The notes: a model not told the origin generated them from the letters alone. DNA of 64,000 nt from Ruania albidiflava DSM 18029 (GCF_000421225.1 NZ_ATWL01000007.1:1-64000), one strand, 5' to 3'; shown: positions 1 through 8,206, counted from the stretch's first letter. Program-made: numbers and translations.

Positions 1-136
1 TGGAAACTTACAACACTGTCCGTGGCCACAGCGCACTCGGTGGACTACCTCCCACCAGCCGCCTGTAACCAACCTCCTGGCCGGGTACAGCTAGGCGGTC
101 TCGGCCTACCCCGGACCAGGAGGCAGCCGGTGGCTG

Positions 137-823
137 TCAGACGAGGCGAGCCAGACGCTTCTTCCGCAGGTTCTGCGTGCGGATCCAGGCGACGTCCGGG
201 TCGGTGGAACCCAGCGCCCGGAAGGCCGCCAGGCCGGGTTCCGGATCGGCGGCCACGGCCACGCTCCAGCAGTACCCCAGTGCCTGGCGCAACGTGCGCA
301 CGTCCCGGTCGCGCCGTTCATGTGCCGGCACCCGGAGAAGCCCAGCGGTGCAGCGTCGGCACACCTCCACGGCCAGGGCAGCGGCCTCTGCCGTGCGCAG
401 CAGCCGCGGCTCGCACACCGCTGCGGCCGCCGCCCGTTGCACCAGCGGATCGGGGTCGTCGGCCCAGGCGAGCACGGTCGGCGCGAGTGCTGCCGGGGCC
501 TCGTCGGCGAGCAGCTGCAGCCCGATGGCCACACCTTCACGCACGCGCCACCGCTGGTCGCGGGCGAGCAGCCGGGCCCGCTCTCGCGCCCGAGGATCCT
601 CGCTGCGGCGGCCGAGCGCGGCCGCCGCGCACATCGCGGTGTACTCCTGGGCGTCGGCGAGCAGCAGGTCGATCACCTCCGCGCCCGCGAGGGTGGCCAC
701 TGCGGCGACCAGTGCCGTGTTCGCCCGCGGCCCGGGCAGACCGGAGTGCTCGTGCAGGTAGGCGGGCCACTGCGCCGGCTCCAGCGCCTGCAGCTCGGTG
801 CGCCACTGCGGCGAGGCCACCAT
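137..823 (-). CDS. HEAT-repeat-like protein
   Basis: Encodes about 228 residues, almost all helical, built of alanine- and leucine-rich segments with repeated 'A..AL..R' and 'RVREGVAIGLQLL' style helices, typical of HEAT or DNA-alkylation-repair-like solenoids. No catalytic motif is visible, so it is probably a protein-interaction scaffold; the exact role is unknown. The same frame is open further upstream to 1294, but that extension is antisense to the next gene and reads as low-complexity Arg/Gly sequence, so I start at the ATG at 823, where the helical repeats begin. The DUF4442 gene lies just upstream on the same strand and the two may be co-transcribed. The first 136 bases of the window show no gene. 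Confidence 0.72.
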   Translation of the reverse strand: MVASPQWRTELQALEPAQWPAYLHEHSGLPGPRANTALVAAVATLAGAEVIDLLLADAQEYTAMCAAAALGRRSEDPRARERARLLARDQRWRVREGVAIGLQLLADEAPAALAPTVLAWADDPDPLVQRAAAAAVCEPRLLRTAEAAALAVEVCRRCTAGLLRVPAHERRDRDVRTLRQALGYCWSVAVAADPEPGLAAFRALGSTDPDVAWIRTQNLRKKRLARLV

Positions 824-888
824 GGGCTCATGGTACGCCGGTCCCCGCAGCAGGGTGTCGCCGGCCGCAGCTTCTGAGACCTGGCCGT

Positions 889-1365
889 TCAGCGGCGCCG
901 CACGTACACCTGCTTGCGCACACGCGCGACAACATCCCCGCGCCGATCGAGGATGTCGGTGTCGAACCAGCGCAGCACCTTCTGCCCTCCGGCGGCCGCG
1001 GCGCACAGCTCGTCCAGCACCGCCTTCTCCAGGGTGAACTCCGCAGTGACAGCGGTGCGCCCGGGGGCGAGGAACTCGATCTCTGCCTGCCGGTCCCACA
1101 CGGTGTAGCCCGGGCCCAGGTTCTGGGCGACCAGGATGGTCCAGAACGGGTCGGTCATCGCGAACATGGTGCCGCCGAACTGGGTGCCGAAGTAGTTCGA
1201 GGTGAGCAGGTGCTTGCCCATCCGCACCCGCACGTGCCGGAAGTCGGCGGACACGTGCCGCACCCGGATACCGCTGAACAGGAACGGCGGCCACACGTTC
1301 AGCAGCACGCGCAGCCGGCCGGGGGTGCTGGCGATCCGGGCCAGCGGGTGCTGTCGTTGGGACAT
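889..1365 (-). CDS. DUF4442 / hotdog-fold thioesterase-like protein
   Basis: 158 residues. The pattern 'NYFGTQFGGTMFAMTDPF' in the middle followed by a beta-rich half ('AEIEFLAPGRTAVTAEF') is that of the DUF4442 branch of the hotdog thioesterase superfamily. Members are small cytoplasmic proteins thought to bind or hydrolyse acyl-thioesters; a substrate is not indicated here. Length is normal for the family and the ATG start gives a full N-terminal helix. The gene is on the same strand as the HEAT-like gene downstream (65-bp gap). The family call is good; the enzymatic activity is only inferred from fold. Confidence 0.82.
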   Translation of the reverse strand: MSQRQHPLARIASTPGRLRVLLNVWPPFLFSGIRVRHVSADFRHVRVRMGKHLLTSNYFGTQFGGTMFAMTDPFWTILVAQNLGPGYTVWDRQAEIEFLAPGRTAVTAEFTLEKAVLDELCAAAAGGQKVLRWFDTDILDRRGDVVARVRKQVYVRRR

Positions 1366-1458
1366 GCGCCGATCCTAGGCGCGGGCGCTCACAGCTCCGG
1401 TCGGTAGCAGGGGGCTGGGGCGGCCCGCCCGGCAGGGTGCGTCGGCCCGCTCCAGCGG

Positions 1459-2253
1459 TCAGAGGTTGATCGTCACGTCCCCCTCCTCGCGCAGGCTGGT
1501 GAGGATCTCCTCGGCAGCGGCGTTCTGCTGCTCGCTGACCGCCTGCTGGGCGAGCTGGTCGCGCATCTCCTCGAAGGAAGGCATCTCCGCGTCCTCCCCG
1601 CCCTGTCCAGCCTGCTCCATCTGCTCCACGTAGGCGTCATACTGCTCGCGCAGCTCGTCCTCGGACGGTTCGGTGATGTCCGCCTCGGCCTCGATGTAGC
1701 CCATGACCTGGAACTGGTCCGCCGCCTCAGCACGGATCTCCTCCTCGGTCATCCCTTGCTCTTCCAGCGCCGCGACCACCTCGTCGGAGGAGGTCATCCC
1801 GCTCTGCGCGGCGATGTCCTCCAGGGTGGTGTCGATGTCCTCCTCGGTGGGCTCGATCCCGGACTCGTCGGCTGCCTGGACCAGGAGCCGGTTGTCCACC
1901 ATGTTCTGGGCGACCTGCTGCTTGAGCTCGTCCTGGTCGATCTGGCTCGGGTCCTGGGACATGGCTGCCTGCTGCAGCTGGGCTTCATAGTCGCCGACGA
2001 ACTCGTCCCGGGTGATCTCCTCACCGTTCACCTCAGCGACGACGTCCGGGACATCGTCGACCTCGGCGTCCGGCATCTGGGCGCCGGACTCTGGGTCGGC
2101 TTCGGGGTTGCCCTCAGGGTCGGCCGCCGGGTCGCTAGCGGTCTGGTCCGGTTCAGCGGAGCCGGCGTCGCCCGACCCGCTGTCGTCGGAGCAGCCGGCG
2201 AGCGCCAGCAGGGCCGCGATCCCGACTGCGGTCAGGGGGCGTGTGATCTTCAT
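1459..2253 (-). CDS. SurA N-terminal domain lipoprotein
   Basis: 264 residues. The N-terminus 'MKITRPLTAVGIAALLALAGCSDD' is split as a basic n-region, hydrophobic core and lipobox LAGC, so the protein should be a membrane-anchored lipoprotein. A Ser/Asp/Glu/Pro-rich linker follows, then an acidic, helical SurA_N-like chaperone domain ('VNGEEITRDEFV' opening, 'QNMVDNRLLVQAADESGI'). The parvulin PPIase domain is absent or very reduced, so it is more likely an extracytoplasmic chaperone than an active isomerase. I chose the ATG at 2253 over the longer frame to 2316 because GAGGAG sits 4-9 bases upstream and the signal peptide starts cleanly there. The protein is strongly acidic, as is common for exported actinobacterial lipoproteins. 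Confidence 0.85.
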   Translation of the reverse strand: MKITRPLTAVGIAALLALAGCSDDSGSGDAGSAEPDQTASDPAADPEGNPEADPESGAQMPDAEVDDVPDVVAEVNGEEITRDEFVGDYEAQLQQAAMSQDPSQIDQDELKQQVAQNMVDNRLLVQAADESGIEPTEEDIDTTLEDIAAQSGMTSSDEVVAALEEQGMTEEEIRAEAADQFQVMGYIEAEADITEPSEDELREQYDAYVEQMEQAGQGGEDAEMPSFEEMRDQLAQQAVSEQQNAAAEEILTSLREEGDVTINL

Positions 2254-2389
2254 GGGTCTCCTCGCTCTCGGTGCGAACCTGCGAGAGTAGGCAGCCAACC
2301 TGAGGACCGCTCCCACCTGACGATCAGGAAATACTCAGGTTCACGGCGCACCTATTGACTGTCGATAGATATCTATTGATAATCGGGAC

Positions 2390-2866
2390 ATGACGCCGAA
2401 AGTGATCGTCCCTTTGCGGGCGCTGATCATGGTCCTGCTGCTGCTCGCGCTCGCCGCTCAGGCCCTGGTGCCGCTCGCGGCGAGAGAGGCGGCCACGATG
2501 GCCCCGGAGCTGTCCTCTCTCCAGGTGCCCTACGCCGTCGCGGGTATTGCGACGATCGCCTGCGGGCAGGTGGTGCTGGTGGCGATCTGGCCCCTGCTCA
2601 CCCGGGTGCATCGCGGGGCGATCTTCGACGTCGGGGCCTTCCGCTGGGTCGGGGTGATGATCGGCGCCGGAGTGGTGGCGACCACGCTGATCCTGCTGCT
2701 GACCGCGCATGTGCTGTTCGTGGTGCAGCAAGGTCCGGTGACTGTGCCCCTGGTGCTGCTCGGCGGATGTGCTGCCGGTGCGGCCTTCACCCTGCTGATG
2801 GTGGTGATGCGGGCGCTGCTGCGGTCGGCCGTGGCGATGCGCGCCGAGCTGGCCGAGGTGATCTGA
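2390..2866 (+). CDS. DUF2975 membrane protein
   Basis: 158 residues with four hydrophobic segments (about 7-27, 48-68, 85-108, 124-145), the layout of the DUF2975 family. The segment 'LTRVHRGAIFDVGAFRWV' between helices 2 and 3 is a typical DUF2975 loop. Function of the family is unknown; members are nearly always encoded next to a short XRE-type regulator, as here, where the next start codon follows the stop directly. That pairing suggests a membrane sensor or effector controlled by or controlling the partner. The ATG at 2390 is near the end of a comparatively A+T-rich stretch (2340-2390) that could hold the promoter. Confidence 0.85.
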   Translation: MTPKVIVPLRALIMVLLLLALAAQALVPLAAREAATMAPELSSLQVPYAVAGIATIACGQVVLVAIWPLLTRVHRGAIFDVGAFRWVGVMIGAGVVATTLILLLTAHVLFVVQQGPVTVPLVLLGGCAAGAAFTLLMVVMRALLRSAVAMRAELAEVI

Positions 2867-3091
2867 GTGGCGATCGTCGTGAACCTGGATGTGCTGCTCG
2901 CTGAACGGGGGATGGGTGTGGGGGAGTTCGCCGAGCGGGTGGGGCTGAGCCCGGCGAACGTGGCCGTGCTGAAGAACGGCCGGGCGAAGGCGGTCCGGTT
3001 CTCCACGCTGGCGGCGATCTGCCAGGTGCTGGACTGCCAGCCCGGGGACGTACTGCGCTGGGAACCGGTCGACGAAGAGATTCAAGATTGA
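2867..3091 (+). CDS. XRE-family transcriptional regulator (YozG-like)
   Basis: 74 residues consisting of little more than one Cro/CI-type helix-turn-helix. 'MGVGEFAERVGLSPANVAVLKNGRAKAVRFSTLAAICQVLDCQPGDVLRW' shows the XRE pattern through to the 'C.VLDCQPGD(V/L)L' ending typical of YozG-like proteins. It starts with GTG immediately after the DUF2975 stop codon, so the two are translationally coupled. In known cases such small regulators act on their own operon; the target here is not visible. Family assignment is firm, regulatory role inferred. Confidence 0.88.
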   Translation: MAIVVNLDVLLAERGMGVGEFAERVGLSPANVAVLKNGRAKAVRFSTLAAICQVLDCQPGDVLRWEPVDEEIQD

Positions 3092-3168
3092 ACTAGTGCG
3101 GTCGGGAGCGCAGACTGGCACCGATGGCCCCACCGGACCGGCGTGGGTCCCCGACCTCCAGGAGTGCC

Positions 3169-3564
3169 ATGCCCGCGATCCCCGACTCTCACCGCGACCT
3201 GCTGGACGCTCAGGTGGCCACGCTGGCGACCATCGGCCCCGACGCGCGGCCCCAGCTGACCGCGCTGTGGTTCCTCGCCGAGGGCGACACCGTGCGGCTG
3301 TCGCTGAACACCACTCGGCAGAAGGTGCACAACCTGCGCGCCAACTCCGCGGCCACGCTGTTCATCCTCGACCTGGCCAACCCCTACCGGTACCTGGAGA
3401 TCCGCGGCGATGCGCACCTCGAGCCCGACCCGGACCTCGCCTTCGCCGACCGGGTCGGAGCCAAGTACGGCGCCGACCTGCGGCAGATGGACCGCCCGGG
3501 GGAGAGCCGCGTGGTGGTGACGATCGAGCCGAACCGGATCCACGCCGTCGACATGGGAGCCTGA
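3169..3564 (+). CDS. PPOX-class F420/FMN-dependent enzyme
   Basis: 131 residues with the split-barrel fold signature of the pyridoxamine-5'-phosphate-oxidase-like superfamily: 'ATLATIGPDARPQLTALWF' (strands 1-2), 'TTRQKVHNLRANSAATLFI' (cofactor-contacting segment) and 'YRYLEIRGDAHLEPD'. Short single-domain members in actinobacteria commonly use F420 or FMN to reduce small substrates; the substrate cannot be told. The start at 3169 is preceded by AGGAG with good spacing; the longer frame from 3124 adds an unconserved Pro/Arg-rich extension. The gene converges on the symporter gene downstream. Confidence 0.84.
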   Translation: MPAIPDSHRDLLDAQVATLATIGPDARPQLTALWFLAEGDTVRLSLNTTRQKVHNLRANSAATLFILDLANPYRYLEIRGDAHLEPDPDLAFADRVGAKYGADLRQMDRPGESRVVVTIEPNRIHAVDMGA

Positions 3565-3622
3565 GCGCTCCACCCGGCGGACGACCGGCTCGCCGGCGGC
3601 CCGCCCGGGGCCGGCACCCCGG

Positions 3623-4639
3623 TCAGCGGGCGGTACGCCGGTAGATCGCGGCCAGCACCGCCCCGGAGAGGTTGTGCCAGATGGAGAACACCGCACCGGG
3701 CAGTGCGGCCACCGGGGAGAAGTACTGGGCGGCGAGCCCGGCCGCCAGGCCAGAGTTCTGCATGCCCACCTCGATGGAGATGGTGCGCGCCGAACGGATC
3801 GGTTGGCGCAGCAGCCGGCCGGCACCGTAGCCGAGCAGGTAGCCCAGACCGTTGTGCAGCACCACGGCCAGGAGCACGAGCAGGCCGGCGGAGACGATCT
3901 GCTCGGCGCTGTTGGCCACCACCGCGGCGACCACCAACGAGATCGCGATCACCGAGACCCACGGCAGCGCCGGCAGCACCGTGTCCACCAGGCGGGAGAG
4001 CAGCAGCCGGATCACCAGGCCGCCGATCACCGGCAGCAGCACGATCTTCACGATGGTCAGCGCCATCTCACCGGCACTGACCTCCATGTACTGCCCGGCC
4101 AGCAGCAGCGTGAGCAACGGGGTCAGCAACGGTGCCAGCAGCGTGGAGATCGAGGTCATCGTCACCGACAGTGCGGTGTCCGCCCGGGAGAGGTAGGTGA
4201 TCACGTTCGAGCTGGTACCGCCGGGTGCGCAACCCACCAGGATCACCCCGGCCGCCAGCTCGGCGGGCAGCTGCAGGGCCACGGAGAGCCCCAGGCCGAC
4301 CAGCGGCATGATCACGAACTGTGCGACGACGCCGATCAGCACCGGCCACGGCCGCTTGGCGACCAGCGCGAAGTCCGGGACGGTCAGCGTCAGGCCCATC
4401 CCGAACATGATGATCCCCAGGAGCACGTTCACCCACGGCAGCAGCGCGAGCGAGGGGCCGGTCGCGACGAAGCCGAAGACTGCGGCGGCAAGCACGAGCA
4501 GCGGGAAGATGGTCACCGCCACCCGCGCGGAGCGGTCCTCACGCTGAGCGGCGGTCGCTCCCGTGGCGCCGCCCGCGGGCTCAGGCGTGTCGGTCTCGGA
4601 GCGGGGCGGGGTGGGGTCGGAAGGCGTGGGACGGGCCAT
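3623..4639 (-). CDS. Bile acid:sodium symporter family transporter
   Basis: 338 residues with about nine or ten transmembrane segments. The hallmark 'MFGMGLTL' in helix 2, 'GCAPGGTSSNVITYLSRAD' in the crossover region and 'SIEVGMQNSGLAAGLA' near the C-terminus are the conserved sodium and substrate-site motifs of the BASS (SBF) family. The family moves organic anions such as bile acids, pantoate or keto-acids with Na+; the bacterial substrate here is unknown. The start at 4639 (MARPTPS) gives a short cytoplasmic tail; the frame runs further to 4882 but crosses the repeat array and the start of the methyltransferase gene, so the longer version is rejected. Confidence 0.88.
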   Translation of the reverse strand: MARPTPSDPTPPRSETDTPEPAGGATGATAAQREDRSARVAVTIFPLLVLAAAVFGFVATGPSLALLPWVNVLLGIIMFGMGLTLTVPDFALVAKRPWPVLIGVVAQFVIMPLVGLGLSVALQLPAELAAGVILVGCAPGGTSSNVITYLSRADTALSVTMTSISTLLAPLLTPLLTLLLAGQYMEVSAGEMALTIVKIVLLPVIGGLVIRLLLSRLVDTVLPALPWVSVIAISLVVAAVVANSAEQIVSAGLLVLLAVVLHNGLGYLLGYGAGRLLRQPIRSARTISIEVGMQNSGLAAGLAAQYFSPVAALPGAVFSIWHNLSGAVLAAIYRRTAR

Positions 4640-4692
4640 ACCGGTCACCGTATGACAACGGGGGTTTCCTGAGCCACGTGGCGAACGACGGC

Positions 4693-4762
4693 CCCGGGTG
4701 GGGCGCTGTGCCCGGGTGGGGCGCTGTGCCCGGGTGCGGCGCTGTGCCCGGGTGCGGCGCTG
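4693..4762. repeat. 18-bp tandem repeat, about four copies
   Basis: Unit CCCGGGTGgGGCGCTGTG is repeated head to tail: copies 1 and 2 have G at position 9, copies 3 and 4 have C, and the last copy breaks down after about 16 bases. It lies between the symporter start (4639) and the methyltransferase start (4800), in the shared upstream region of two divergent genes. Neither strand gives a plausible protein across it. Confidence 0.9.
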
Positions 4763-4799
4763 GTCCTGGTGAGGTACGGCGCCGGGTACCCTGCGGAGC

Positions 4800-5693
4800 A
4801 TGAGCCTGTGGACACCGGACGGTCCGGATCTGGTGATCCACGCCGACAACGCCGAGGTGCTCGGCCGGCTGCCGGACGCCACCTTCCGGATGATCTACCT
4901 GGACCCGCCGTTCAACACCGGCAAGGTGCAGCGGCGGGAGTCGATGCGGGTGGTCGCCTCGGAGGCCGGCACCCGGCTGGGGTTCACCGGCCGCAGCTAT
5001 GAGACCGTGCGCGGCAAGGTGACCGCCTACAACGACGCGTTCGCCGACTACTGGGCGTTCCTGGAGCCCCGGCTGGAGGAAGCCTGGCGGCTGCTCACCG
5101 AGGACGGCACGCTGTATCTGCAGCTGGACTACCGGGAGAGCCACTACGCCAAGGTGCTGCTGGACGCGCTGTTCGGCCGGGAGTGCTTCCTGAACGAGAT
5201 CATCTGGGCCTACGACTACGGTGCGCGGGCGAACAGCCGGTGGCCGGCCAAGCACCAGACGATCCTGGTGTACGTGAAGAACCCCACCCGGTACTACTTC
5301 GACAACGCCGAGGTGGACCGGGAGCCCTACATGGCCCCCGGACTGGTGGGCCCGGAGAAGTCCGCCCGCGGCAAGCTGCCCACGGACGTGTGGTGGCACA
5401 CGATCGTCTCCTCCACCGGCAAGGAGAAGACCGGCTACCCCACGCAGAAGCCGGAGGGGATCGTGCGCCGGATGGTGCAGGCCTCCAGCGCAGCCGGGGA
5501 CTGGGTGCTGGACTTCTTCGCCGGCAGCGGCACGCTCGGGGCGGTCGCCGGGAAGCTGGGCCGCCGGTACGTGCTGGTGGACTCCAGCCCCGAGGCGATC
5601 GAGGTGATGCGCCGCCGGTTGCCCGATGCCGATCGCTGCAGCGGCACCGGTCTGGACTTCGTCAGCATGTCCGAGCCGCAGGTGGTGCGCTGA
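4800..5693 (+). CDS. Site-specific DNA methyltransferase, beta class (N6-A or N4-C)
   Basis: 297 residues. Motif IV appears as LDPPFNTG near residues 34-41 and the SAM-binding motif I as DFFAGSGT at about 238-245, preceded by 'YPTQKPEGIVRRMVQASS'. Motif IV before motif I is the order of beta-class amino-methyltransferases such as M.HinfI and CcrM. The 'DPPF' form fits N6-adenine or N4-cytosine transfer. The roughly 200 residues between the two motifs should include the target-recognition part. No restriction endonuclease is encoded nearby, so it is an orphan enzyme that may act in regulation or replication control rather than defence. The recognition sequence cannot be read from the protein. 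Confidence 0.9.
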   Translation: MSLWTPDGPDLVIHADNAEVLGRLPDATFRMIYLDPPFNTGKVQRRESMRVVASEAGTRLGFTGRSYETVRGKVTAYNDAFADYWAFLEPRLEEAWRLLTEDGTLYLQLDYRESHYAKVLLDALFGRECFLNEIIWAYDYGARANSRWPAKHQTILVYVKNPTRYYFDNAEVDREPYMAPGLVGPEKSARGKLPTDVWWHTIVSSTGKEKTGYPTQKPEGIVRRMVQASSAAGDWVLDFFAGSGTLGAVAGKLGRRYVLVDSSPEAIEVMRRRLPDADRCSGTGLDFVSMSEPQVVR

Positions 5694-5753
5694 GCGGCCT
5701 CGAGCGAGCCCTGGGGCGAGACTCCTGCCGACGACGGCAGCCGATGTGACACA

Positions 5754-6893
5754 GTGGCAGCTGTGAACCTGCCGCACGACGACATCGACCCCGACGGCCT
5801 GCTGGAGTACTCGGTGGTGTTCACCGATCTCTCCCTGAACCACATGTCGCAGCGGTTCGTCGGGGTGATGCAGGAGACCATCGACATCCTGCGCAGCACC
5901 TACCAGGCCCGTAGCGTGGCGGTCGTGCCTGGTGGTGGCACCTACGCCATGGAGGCGGTGGCTCGCCAGCTCGCCACCGGACGGCGGACCCTGGTGCTGC
6001 GCAACGGGCTGTTCTCCTACCGGTGGTCGCAGATCTTCGACGTCGGGTCGATCCCCGCTGCCAGCACCGTGCTCACCGCACGCCCGGTGGGTGAGGGCCA
6101 CCAGGCCCCCTGGCAGCCGGCACCGGTGGAGGAGGTGGTCGCTGCGATCCGGGCCGAGCGCCCCGAGGTGGTGTTCGCCCCGCACGTGGAGACCGCCTCC
6201 GGGATGGTGCTGCCCGAGGAGTACCTGCGCGCCGTCGCCGAGGCCACGCATGACGGCGGAGGGCTGTTCGTGCTGGACTGCGTCGCCTCGGGTGCGTTGT
6301 GGGTGGACATGGCCGACCTGGGTGTGGACGTGCTCATCACCGCCCCGCAGAAAGGCTGGAGCGGGTCACCGGGCGCCGGGCTGGTGATGTTCGGCGAGGC
6401 CGGGCACGCGGCGGTGGTGCAGAGCCAGACCACCAGCTTCGCCGCGGACCTGAAGAAGTGGCTGTCCATCGCGGAGGAGTACCGCGCCGGGCACGCCCCG
6501 TACCACGCGACCATGCCCACGGACACGCTCGCCCACAACGTGGAGCTGATGCGTGCCACCACCGAGCGCGGGCTGGAGGCGCTGCGCTCGGCCCAGACCG
6601 AGCTGGGCGCGCGGGTCCGGGACCTGCTCGCCTCCCGCGGTCTGCCGTCCGTGGCGGCCGAGGGGTTCGCCGCGCCCACGGTCGTGGTGGTGCACACCGA
6701 CGACTCCGACCTGTACAGCGGTGCGGCGTTCAAGCGGGTCGGCCTGCAAGTGGCAGCCGGTGTGCCGCTGCAGTGCGGTGAGGGGGAGGACTTCTCCACC
6801 TTCCGGATCGGGCTGTTCGGCCTGGACAAGCTCGGCGACGTCGACGGCACTGTGGCGCGGCTCGAGGCGGCTCTGGACGCGCTCGGCGTGTGA
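5754..6893 (+). CDS. Class V aminotransferase (alanine-glyoxylate/serine type)
   Basis: About 379 residues of PLP-dependent fold type I. 'VVPGGGTYAMEAVARQL' is the phosphate/cofactor-binding loop, 'FVLDCVASGALWVDMADLGVDV' contains the PLP-contacting Asp, and 'ITAPQKGWSGSPG' carries the Schiff-base lysine at about residue 200. The overall pattern is that of the alanine-glyoxylate aminotransferase/serine-pyruvate branch, although 'NHMSQRF..VMQETIDILRSTY' at the N-terminus also resembles phosphoserine aminotransferase relatives. Donor and acceptor are not certain. The start is GTG 5754 or GTG 5763, with no ATG nearby; the methyltransferase gene ends 60 bp upstream. It converges on the SAM methyltransferase gene. 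Confidence 0.86.
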   Translation: MAAVNLPHDDIDPDGLLEYSVVFTDLSLNHMSQRFVGVMQETIDILRSTYQARSVAVVPGGGTYAMEAVARQLATGRRTLVLRNGLFSYRWSQIFDVGSIPAASTVLTARPVGEGHQAPWQPAPVEEVVAAIRAERPEVVFAPHVETASGMVLPEEYLRAVAEATHDGGGLFVLDCVASGALWVDMADLGVDVLITAPQKGWSGSPGAGLVMFGEAGHAAVVQSQTTSFAADLKKWLSIAEEYRAGHAPYHATMPTDTLAHNVELMRATTERGLEALRSAQTELGARVRDLLASRGLPSVAAEGFAAPTVVVVHTDDSDLYSGAAFKRVGLQVAAGVPLQCGEGEDFSTFRIGLFGLDKLGDVDGTVARLEAALDALGV

Positions 6894-6900
6894 GCCGCGC

Positions 6901-7488
6901 TCAGTCCCGCCGGTAGTGGTACCAGCGGAACTGCGCACCGGCGAGCGGGCCGCGACCGACCCCGTCCGGGCTGGTGACTGCGACCACCGACCAGGTCGGG
7001 CCGAGGAGAGAGCCCAGCGTGGCCTCGTCGATCCCGCGCGGGCCGATGCCGCGCCGCGGGAGCGCCGCGGAGACGAGCAGGTCCGCCCCGCCAGTGGTGT
7101 GCTCGGACAGCCAGGCGGTGAACGCCCGCCGCCCGCCATCGCTGAGCCCGTGCAGGCAGCCGACATCGGTGACCAGGTCGAACGGGGCGCCGGGCAGGCC
7201 GTCACCCAGCCGGGTGACGTCCGCCCGGACGAACCTCACCTGCTGGTCCACCCCAGCCGCCAGGGCACGGGCCCGGGCGGCACGCAGCGGTTTGGCCACC
7301 ACATCCACACCGGTCACCTGCCAGCCGTGCTCTGCCAGCAGCACACTCTGCCGGCCGGAGCCGCAGCCGGTATCGAGCGCGCGACCTGGTGGCCGGGCGG
7401 CGAGCACCTGGGGGAGCGGGCCCCGGTCGTCGGAGGCTTCCCAGGGGGTGAAGCCGATCTGGTAGAGGAAGGTATACGGCGTGGGCAT
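6901..7488 (-). CDS. Class I SAM-dependent methyltransferase
   Basis: 195 residues of Rossmann type. Motif I is ALDTGCGSGRQSVLLAEHG, followed by 'VTGVDVVAKPL' with the acidic residue that holds the SAM ribose, and 'FDLVTDVGCLHGL' as motif IV. The short size and 'LYQIGFTPWE' N-terminus recall thiopurine/tellurite-type small-molecule methyltransferases; the substrate is unknown. The gene is divergent from a TetR regulator with only 73 bp between starts, and the shared region has repeated TGCAGT elements, so it is a likely target of that regulator. This points to a detoxification role, which is inference. Confidence 0.87.
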   Translation of the reverse strand: MPTPYTFLYQIGFTPWEASDDRGPLPQVLAARPPGRALDTGCGSGRQSVLLAEHGWQVTGVDVVAKPLRAARARALAAGVDQQVRFVRADVTRLGDGLPGAPFDLVTDVGCLHGLSDGGRRAFTAWLSEHTTGGADLLVSAALPRRGIGPRGIDEATLGSLLGPTWSVVAVTSPDGVGRGPLAGAQFRWYHYRRD

Positions 7489-7501
7489 GATGGCCTCCGT
7501 C

Positions 7502-7548
7502 TGCAGTGCCGCAGTACTCAGTGCAGTTATACTGCACCCATTGCAGTG
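7502..7548. promoter_or_regulatory. Candidate TetR operator array
   Basis: Between the divergent methyltransferase and TetR starts, TGCAGT occurs at 7502, 7522 and 7542, exactly 20 bp apart (two helical turns). The middle one is half of a perfect palindrome GTGCAG-ttata-CTGCAC at 7521-7537, which also includes a TATACT sequence usable as a -10 element. The layout suggests autorepression and control of the divergent gene. Confidence 0.65.
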
Positions 7549-7561
7549 CTACTGTCCAGAC

Positions 7562-8188
7562 ATGGCGGCAACTTCGTCCTCGCTGAGCTACCGGCAGGAG
7601 CAGGCTGCGGCGACCCGGGAGCGGATCGCGGCAGCCGCACGGCGCTTGTTCGCGGCCCAGGGCTACCGGATGACCACGATGACCGCGATCGCCGACGAGG
7701 CCGGGGTGGCCCACCGCACGGTGTACACCGCCTTCGGCGCCAAGCGGGAGATCCTCTCCGTGCTCTGCGAGCAGATGCTCGCCGACGCCCACGCGGGAGA
7801 GATCGTGCAGGCGGCCCTCGCCGAGACCGACCCGCGCCGCACCGTCGGCCTGGCCGCCCAGTTCCTGGCTTCGCTGTTCGAGGCTGCCTACGACGTGATC
7901 GCGTTGTTCGAGGCCGCCTCCGCGGAGGACCACCCGACCAGGGACATGCTGCGCGCCAAGCTGGAGGCCCGCAACGCGGTGCAGGACCAGATCGTCGCCT
8001 CGATCGGGGAAGCGCTGGTGCTGCCGCTGCCCGCGGCCCAGGCCATCTACCGCGCGCTCGCCGCGACCGGGATCTACACCGAGCTCGTGCTCTCCTCCGG
8101 CTGGACCAACCGCGAGTACCAGGACTGGGTGGAGGAACAGCTGGAGCGCCAGCTCCTGGGAGCAGGGGACCGGTCAGCGGTGCACTGA
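7562..8188 (+). CDS. TetR/AcrR-family transcriptional regulator
   Basis: 208 residues. The N-terminal region 'RIAAAARRLFAAQGYRMTTMTAIADEAGVAHRTVYTAFGAKREIL' is a standard TetR helix-turn-helix (residues about 20-64); the rest is a helical ligand-binding domain with no close signature. I take ATG 7562, because the longer frame (to 7481) runs back through the operator palindrome. Probable targets are itself and the divergent methyltransferase gene. The inducer is unknown. Confidence 0.9.
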   Translation: MAATSSSLSYRQEQAAATRERIAAAARRLFAAQGYRMTTMTAIADEAGVAHRTVYTAFGAKREILSVLCEQMLADAHAGEIVQAALAETDPRRTVGLAAQFLASLFEAAYDVIALFEAASAEDHPTRDMLRAKLEARNAVQDQIVASIGEALVLPLPAAQAIYRALAATGIYTELVLSSGWTNREYQDWVEEQLERQLLGAGDRSAVH

Positions 8189-8206
8189 GACCGGCACCGC
8201 GAGCAG

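Noticed and set aside
22-1407. Long plus-strand open frame of 461 codons
   Set aside because: It is antisense to the HEAT-like and DUF4442 genes, and its translation is Arg/Pro/Ala-rich without any fold pattern.
3674-4672. Plus-strand frame of 332 codons
   Set aside because: Opposite the sodium symporter; composition is His/Gln/Arg-rich.
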